From positions 1 to 9,669 of the forward strand of contig JAPPKD010000023.1 in the NCBI GenBank assembly GCA_028820215.1: DNA of 9,669 nt, in the 5' to 3' direction. This DNA comes from Spirochaetaceae bacterium (lineage in GTDB: Bacteria; Spirochaetota; Spirochaetia; SZUA-6; Bin103). The notes beneath the pieces were generated by a model. The model ran no database searches. It was given only the letters and a program-made list of their open reading frames with translations, and was not told the DNA's origin. Position numbers and translations under genes: made by a program. Shown here piece after piece: positions 5,612-9,669 of the stretch (positions within the stretch are counted from its first letter, which is position 1; each line of letters begins with the position of its first letter).

Positions 5612-6754
5612 ATGGCACTGGACCACTCTTCGATGGTGACCTCCGACCCATGCCAATCCACGGCCATCGGACACTCACGGGAGTGTCCGAGTGGTCGCCT
5701 GGGAGTCGTGGTGGACCTGTTCTGTGGCGCCGGGGCTCTGTCGCACGGCTTCCTGTTGGAGGGTTTCTCGATCGCTTGCGGCTACGACATCGACGAGGTG
5801 TGCCGTTTCCCGTTCGAGGAAAACAACGCGGCGCCGTTCATTCGGCGCGACGTCGCCCGCATCGATCCTGGCGAGATCGAAAAGGAGTACTCGGAGCATC
5901 TGCCCCGGATATTGATCGGATGCGCGCCATGCCAACCCTTCTCCCGATACTCGCAGGGACGTGACGACCCCAAGTGGTCTCTGCTCAGCGAGTTCGCCCG
6001 GCTCGTCTTAGCTGTCGAGCCCGACATCGTGACGATGGAGAACGTACCGCAGCTCGCGCGGTTCAAGGACGGCGCCGTCTTCGACTACTTCGTGACGACG
6101 CTGAAAGAGGCGGGCTACCGCGTGGCATGGAAGGTCGCCTATTGCCCGGACTACGGCGTGCCGCAGGAAAGATCTCGCCTTGTTCTGATCGGCTCCAAGC
6201 ATGGCGACCCTGCTCTTCCCGCCGCCACTCATCCGCCGAGCGACCACCTTACCGTGTCGCAGGCAATCGGGGAAATGCCGCCGCTGCAGGCGGGCCAAGC
6301 CGATCCGGCGGACCGTCTGCACCGGACCAGCGGAATGTCGGCACTGAACCTCGAGCGAATTCGAGCCTCGCGACCAGGCGGTACCTGGAGGGACTGGAGT
6401 CCGGATCTCGTAGCGGAGTGCCACCAACGGGACACGGGTCGAGGTTATTCCTCCGTGTACGGGAGGATGCGTTGGGACCGGCCTTCACCGACCATCACGA
6501 CGCAATTCTACGGGTTCGGCAACGGGCGCTTCGGACACCCCGAACAGAATCGGGCGCTATCGCTTCGAGAGGGTGCCATGCTTCAGACGTTTCCTCGTCG
6601 GTACGCGTTCGTCCGACCCGACGAACCCGTTCGATTCGCGCGCGTCGGACGGATGATCGGGAACGCGGTACCGGTACGGCTGGCTCGGGCGATTGCACGT
6701 GCGATCGGAATGCACTTGGGGGAGTACGACTCGTGCAGAACCCGCGCCCCCTGA
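5612..6754 (+). CDS. DNA (cytosine-5-)-methyltransferase (Dcm/HaeIII-type)
   Basis: A 380-residue C5-cytosine DNA methyltransferase with the ordered motifs: motif I DLFCGAG at 35-41 (SAM binding), motif IV APCQPFS at 105-111 with the catalytic cysteine C107, motif VI ENV at 143-145, motif VIII QERSR at 185-189, motif IX RPSPTITT at 290-297 and motif X GNAVP at 350-354. The target-recognition part lies between VIII and IX and is short, so a short target site is likely, but it cannot be predicted. The enzyme methylates cytosine in a specific sequence and would protect host DNA in this cassette. Starts at GTG 5609, ATG 5612 and ATG 5633 are possible; all lack a good ribosome site, and the first 30 residues before motif I are not conserved. 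It is the first gene of a three-gene operon, and its end overlaps the ATPase gene by 22 bases. Confidence 0.92.
   Translation: MALDHSSMVTSDPCQSTAIGHSRECPSGRLGVVVDLFCGAGALSHGFLLEGFSIACGYDIDEVCRFPFEENNAAPFIRRDVARIDPGEIEKEYSEHLPRILIGCAPCQPFSRYSQGRDDPKWSLLSEFARLVLAVEPDIVTMENVPQLARFKDGAVFDYFVTTLKEAGYRVAWKVAYCPDYGVPQERSRLVLIGSKHGDPALPAATHPPSDHLTVSQAIGEMPPLQAGQADPADRLHRTSGMSALNLERIRASRPGGTWRDWSPDLVAECHQRDTGRGYSSVYGRMRWDRPSPTITTQFYGFGNGRFGHPEQNRALSLREGAMLQTFPRRYAFVRPDEPVRFARVGRMIGNAVPVRLARAIARAIGMHLGEYDSCRTRAP
6718..6724 (+). promoter_or_regulatory. Shine-Dalgarno site that sets the ATPase start
   Basis: GGGGGAG ends 8 bases before GTG 6733, an ideal spacing, and lies inside the end of the methyltransferase gene. 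This favours GTG 6733 over ATG 6757, which would have no such site. Confidence 0.6.
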
Positions 6755-8727
6755 AAATGAGATTGAGCCTGGATGTCTTGCAGCATCTGGGGCTCAATCT
6801 CTACAGCAACGTACCCGCGGTTCTGTCCGAAGTCGTCGCGAATTCCTGGGACGCCGACGCGGAGAACGTCGGCGTGGAGTTGGACAAGACGCGGGACCGC
6901 ATCGTGATCGAAGACGACGGTGTCGGCATGACCCGGGACGAGGTCATAGATCGTCTGCTATTGGTTGGCTACCAACGGCGCACCGGACAGCCCGGGCCGA
7001 CACCGAAGGGCCGATCACCCATGGGACGTAAGGGGATCGGCAAGCTGTCGCTGTTTTCGATTGCCGACGAAATCGTCGTGGAGACCGCCAAATCGGGACA
7101 GACGACCGCTTTACGCATGCGCCTCGATGCCGTCAAGCGGGCAATAGAAAACAATCGAGACGAGTACGAGCCGGACGAGATCGCAGATCCCGACATCGAG
7201 TTCGAGCATGGGACGAGGATCACGCTCGGCGAACTGCGGAAGCGGCAGACCATCAGCACCGCGGCCGGTCTCCGTCGTCGTTTGGCGAGACGATTCTCGA
7301 TCATCGGTCCCGGCCACGGTTTCGCTGTCGCGGTTAATGGCGATCAGATTACTCCGGAAGATCGCGGATACCACGCCCGACTGCAATACTTGTGGACATA
7401 CGGCGATCAGTCGTCGATCGTCTCTGTCTGCACGAGCTTGGAGGAACACGAAGAGCGCCCGGCGGAGTTCACGGTGGTGGACGGATCCACGTTGACGGTC
7501 GACGGTTGGGTCGGAACGGTCCACGAGAGTGGGCAACTGAGCGACGAGTACGGCGAGAACCTGAACCGGATAGCGATTTTCGTCCGCGGTAAGATGGCAC
7601 AGGAGGATCTGCTGGGCGATTTCGCCGAGCGGGGAATCTACGCGAGCTACCTGATTGGCGAGCTTCGAGTCGATGGTTTGGACACGACTACCGGCTACGA
7701 GCCGGACCGAGACGAAGACGCCGCGACCAGTAGCCGACAGCGGATCGTGGAGGACGATCCCCGCTACGTCGCGCTGAAGCAATTCGTCGGGGGCGAGCTC
7801 AAGCACGTCCAAGGACGCTGGTCGGAGCTGCGTGTCGATGCGGGCGCCCGGGCCGCGGCGCAAATCCCAGCCGTCAAGGAATGGATCGAGGATCTTCCGC
7901 GGGAGTTGTCCGGAAAGGCCAAGCGCTGGTTGGGAAAGCTCAACCGAATCAACTTGGATCAGGAGACCGAGCGTCGGCAGTTGATCAAGCACGCGGTGCT
8001 CGCCTTCGAGTTCTATCGATGGAACGAGAACTTGGGCGCCCTGGAGTCCATCGACGACGAGAATCTCGAATCCGTGATCCTGATGTTCCGTGAGTTGGAC
8101 GGTCTGGAAACGACCTTGTACGGCCAGATCGTTCAACAGCGGATAGCGGTGATCAGAGCGCTACAAGAGAAAGTCGATCGGAACGCGAAGGAACGCGTCA
8201 TTCAGGAGTATGTTTTCGACCATCTCTGGTTGCTCGATCCATCCTGGGAGCGAACTGAGTCGTCCGAGCTGATGGAGACGCGTGTCGGGGCCCTGTTCGA
8301 CGATGTGGATGCCGATCTGTCCGACGAAGAAAAGAACGCACGGCTGGACATCGGGTACAGAAAGACGGCCGGCAAGCACGTGATCGTGGAATTGAAGCGA
8401 CCGGAGAGATCCGTATCCGTGTACGACCTGGCGAGGCAGATCGGGAAGTATCGTGGTGGTATGCTCAAAATTCTCGAAAAAGCGGGCAAACGGCACGAAC
8501 CGGTCGAGTTCGTGTGCTTGTTGGGTCGGCCGCCCTCGGAGTGGGACGGCCCCGACGGAAGGAGGACCGTCGAGGAGACCCTGGGTGTGCTCAACGCCCG
8601 GTATGTCAACTACGATGAACTACTGGAGAATGCTTTCCAAGCGTATTCGGACTATCTGGATCGAGCCGACGTGATCGACCGGATCGGCGGCGTCATTCGT
8701 GCGATCGACGATTATACCGTGGAATGA
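6733..8727 (+). CDS. MutL/MORC-like GHKL ATPase fused to a C-terminal PD-(D/E)XK nuclease domain
   Basis: A 664-residue protein. The N-terminal GHKL (Bergerat) ATPase shows the N-box EVVANSWDADAEN (33-45), the G1 box EDDGVGM (60-66) and the G2 box GRKGIGKLSLFSIAD (98-112), which form the ATP lid and binding pocket shared by MutL, Hsp90, gyrase B and MORC. A transducer-like part follows (about 190-370), including RIAIFVRGK (279-287) and the SYLIGELRVDGLD segment (305-317). A helical region (about 385-485) leads to a C-terminal domain with QEYVFDHLWLLDPSW (491-505), RLDIGY (D539), IVELK (E553, K555) and ARQIGKYRG (Q569). That is the D...ExK...Q layout of PD-(D/E)XK nucleases, most like Shedu-type domains. 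The likely role is ATP-dependent DNA binding and cleavage of unmodified invader DNA, as inferred from the flanking methyltransferase and Vsr genes. It overlaps both neighbours. Two sampled 60-base lines are 48% and 53% GC, well below the flanks. The ATPase call is strong; the nuclease call is from motifs only. Confidence 0.88.
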   Translation: MQNPRPLKMRLSLDVLQHLGLNLYSNVPAVLSEVVANSWDADAENVGVELDKTRDRIVIEDDGVGMTRDEVIDRLLLVGYQRRTGQPGPTPKGRSPMGRKGIGKLSLFSIADEIVVETAKSGQTTALRMRLDAVKRAIENNRDEYEPDEIADPDIEFEHGTRITLGELRKRQTISTAAGLRRRLARRFSIIGPGHGFAVAVNGDQITPEDRGYHARLQYLWTYGDQSSIVSVCTSLEEHEERPAEFTVVDGSTLTVDGWVGTVHESGQLSDEYGENLNRIAIFVRGKMAQEDLLGDFAERGIYASYLIGELRVDGLDTTTGYEPDRDEDAATSSRQRIVEDDPRYVALKQFVGGELKHVQGRWSELRVDAGARAAAQIPAVKEWIEDLPRELSGKAKRWLGKLNRINLDQETERRQLIKHAVLAFEFYRWNENLGALESIDDENLESVILMFRELDGLETTLYGQIVQQRIAVIRALQEKVDRNAKERVIQEYVFDHLWLLDPSWERTESSELMETRVGALFDDVDADLSDEEKNARLDIGYRKTAGKHVIVELKRPERSVSVYDLARQIGKYRGGMLKILEKAGKRHEPVEFVCLLGRPPSEWDGPDGRRTVEETLGVLNARYVNYDELLENAFQAYSDYLDRADVIDRIGGVIRAIDDYTVE

Positions 8728-9212
8728 ACTCACAAGGTCCACCAAGCGCGGGACGACGCGCCCTCATGGCCAGGGTGCGACAGCGAGACACCAGACCGGA
8801 AATGATCGTTCGACGAATTCTACATCGTGCGGGGTATCGGTATCGGCTGCACGCCGGTGATCTTCCGGGTCGCCCGGACATCGTGTTCCGCCGTCTTCGC
8901 AAGGTGATCTTCGTCCATGGTTGTTTCTGGCATCGGCACGAGGGATGTAGGCGAGCCACTACCCCGAAGGCACGTAGAACCTTCTGGCAGAACAAGTTCG
9001 ACGAAAACCGACGGCGTGACGCCGCCTCGGTATCGGCCTTGAAGCAGCAAGGCTGGGAAGTGACGATCGTCTGGGAGTGCGAAACCGACGATCCCCATGC
9101 CTTGAAGGCTCGCTTGGCGTCGTTCCTCGAGCGGCGTGCCACCGCTTCCGACCTGACCTGGGTCGAATGCCGGGGTCGTCGCCTGGAGATTCGGAGTGAC
9201 GATGCGACATAG
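8724..9212 (+). CDS. Very short patch repair (Vsr) family endonuclease
   Basis: A 162-residue Vsr-type endonuclease. The opening MARVRQRDTRPEMIVRRIL (15-33) is the family N-terminus, with E26 matching the conserved Glu. LPGRPDIVF (47-55) carries the catalytic D52, VIFVHGCFWHRH (61-72) the catalytic H65 and H70, and VWEC (116-119) the last zinc cysteine; C67, H72, C75 and C119 could bind zinc as in the E. coli enzyme. At the E. coli Thr63 position the residue is Val64; its backbone carbonyl is what matters for metal binding, so activity is still plausible. Classical Vsr nicks T:G mismatches left by 5-methylcytosine deamination. In R-M-like cassettes it may instead repair sites of the paired methyltransferase or act as the restriction nuclease. 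ATGA (8724-8727) joins it to the ATPase gene, showing translational coupling. Confidence 0.9.
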   Translation: MNSQGPPSAGRRALMARVRQRDTRPEMIVRRILHRAGYRYRLHAGDLPGRPDIVFRRLRKVIFVHGCFWHRHEGCRRATTPKARRTFWQNKFDENRRRDAASVSALKQQGWEVTIVWECETDDPHALKARLASFLERRATASDLTWVECRGRRLEIRSDDAT

Positions 9213-9245
9213 CCCCCGCTACCGTGCGAACGTCGATTGTGAAGG

Positions 9246-9269
9246 CATCTGTCGCCAGTGTTGCAGATG
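9246..9269. repeat. Inverted repeat between convergent genes, weak terminator candidate
   Basis: CATCTG (9246-9251) pairs with CAGATG (9264-9269) over a 12-base loop. A second pair, GCCCCC (9212-9217) and GGGGGC (9275-9280), encloses it. The hairpin lies in the 59-base gap between the convergent Vsr and ASPIC genes, where a two-way terminator would be expected. There is no T-tract and the loop is large, so the case is weak. Confidence 0.25.
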
Positions 9270-9271
9270 AG

Positions 9272-9669
9272 TCAGGGGGCGGCGGCGTGTTGGATGGTGA
9301 GGGTCTGGTTGGCGGGTACTGACTCCAGGGTGGTCACGGTGCTGTCTGGCCAGATCACGGTCAGCACGTCGATCTCCGTTGCCGCACCGACGCCGAAGTG
9401 GGCGGAAAGTTCGCCCGATCCCAGGTAGACGCCTTCGCCGCCGATGTACCGGCGCTGCTCGGTGGCGCCGGTCCGGATCGATACCAGCGCGCCGATCCCG
9501 TCGGGCGCCACCGTGCGACTCTCGCCGCGGTCCAGGAACACGCGCAGGTAGTTGGTTGCGGGGCCGGCGAGGTCGTTGCGGAACAGGCTCACCGGGCCGC
9601 TCAGGTTGACGATGAGGATGTCGCGGTCGCCGTCGTTGTCGTAGTCGAAGGCGATCAGGCCGCGGCCCT
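9272..9669 (-). CDS. CRTAC1-like FG-GAP/ASPIC (UnbV) domain protein, C-terminal end (5' truncated)
   Basis: The last 131 codons of a minus-strand gene that begins beyond the window. The reading frame is open from the window edge to TGA at 9272-9274. The first part, GRGLIAFDYDNDGDRDI then LIVNLSGPVSLFRND, is the calcium-binding DxDxDGDxD type FG-GAP/VCBS repeat followed by the LFRN link. The rest is the ASPIC/UnbV domain: NYLRVFLDRGESR, a GIGALVSIRTG strand, the RRYIGGEGVYLGSGE motif, HFGVG and VLTVIWPDSTVTTLESVPAN. Such proteins are usually secreted or surface-bound beta-propeller proteins of unknown role, common in Planctomycetes, Acidobacteria and sponge symbionts. Signal peptide and propeller lie outside the window. 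It converges on the Vsr gene and belongs to the GC-rich host background. Confidence 0.85.
   Translation of the reverse strand, partial: GRGLIAFDYDNDGDRDILIVNLSGPVSLFRNDLAGPATNYLRVFLDRGESRTVAPDGIGALVSIRTGATEQRRYIGGEGVYLGSGELSAHFGVGAATEIDVLTVIWPDSTVTTLESVPANQTLTIQHAAAP

Noticed and set aside
5394..5612. 72-residue open frame as a separate gene or R-M controller protein
   Set aside because: There is no helix-turn-helix pattern or known family, and the nearest purine-rich site sits only two bases from the GTG; kept only as a question in the findings.
4788..5678. Upstream extension of the HepT-like frame to a 458-residue protein
   Set aside because: The added part reads through the antitoxin gene and the gene-poor gap in another frame and has no domain-like sequence; the GTGA junction at 4784-4787 gives the natural start.
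5974..6732. Upstream extension of the ATPase frame inside the methyltransferase gene
   Set aside because: This part is an Arg-rich shadow of the methyltransferase in another frame; the strong Shine-Dalgarno at 6718-6724 and the start of family similarity place the start at 6733.
7111..8136. 341-residue minus-strand frame opposite the ATPase gene
   Set aside because: It has no recognisable motif, and the plus strand carries clear GHKL motifs over the same bases.
1..9669. CRISPR array, tRNA, rRNA, integrase or insertion sequence
   Set aside because: No regularly spaced repeats, cloverleaf-like sequence, transposase or recombinase motif was seen on either strand; flanking direct repeats that could mark island ends were also not found by eye.

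Overview
The window looks like chromosomal DNA from a GC-rich heterotrophic bacterium. A sulfatase end, two phytanoyl-CoA-dioxygenase-like (PhyH) enzymes and an ASPIC/FG-GAP secreted protein lie close together. That mix is typical of uncultured marine or sponge-associated lineages such as Poribacteria, Planctomycetes or similar groups. The lineage is an inference from gene content only; no rRNA or other phylogenetic marker is present.

Layout. Bases 1-390 are the 3' end of a sulfatase. Bases 424-2637 hold two PhyH-fold Fe(II)/2-oxoglutarate enzymes in tandem; the first appears to lack the carboxylate iron ligand and the second has it. Bases 2609-3745 encode a THUMP-type RNA methyltransferase. 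On the minus strand, reading leftwards from 5119, come an MNT-type nucleotidyltransferase antitoxin, a HepT-like HEPN partner that overlaps it by a GTGA junction, and a GNAT acetyltransferase. The GNAT gene converges on the RNA methyltransferase gene with a 10-base overlap. Bases 5120-5608 have no convincing gene and hold a possible promoter, short inverted repeats and a REP-like fragment.

Bases 5612-9212 form a tightly packed plus-strand operon of three genes: a C5-cytosine DNA methyltransferase, a MutL/MORC-like GHKL ATPase with a C-terminal PD-(D/E)XK nuclease domain, and a Vsr-family endonuclease. The genes overlap by 22 and 4 bases. This is a restriction-modification-like or defence cassette: one modification enzyme, one ATP-driven putative nuclease and a second Vsr-fold nuclease. 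MutL/MORC-type ATPases linked to R-M genes have been described by comparative genomics (Iyer, Abhiman and Aravind 2008), so the class is not wholly new. This fused ATPase-nuclease with both a methyltransferase and Vsr is still the most interesting item here. Its ATPase gene is much less GC-rich than the flanks (about 48-53% in two sampled 60-base lines, against about 65-77% in three sampled flanking lines), which suggests horizontal acquisition.

The cassette stands divergently from the MNT/HepT pair, so the window centre (about 4.3-9.2 kb) is a small defence island. It is set between ordinary metabolic genes and the 3' end of an ASPIC/UnbV protein gene (minus strand, cut by the window end).
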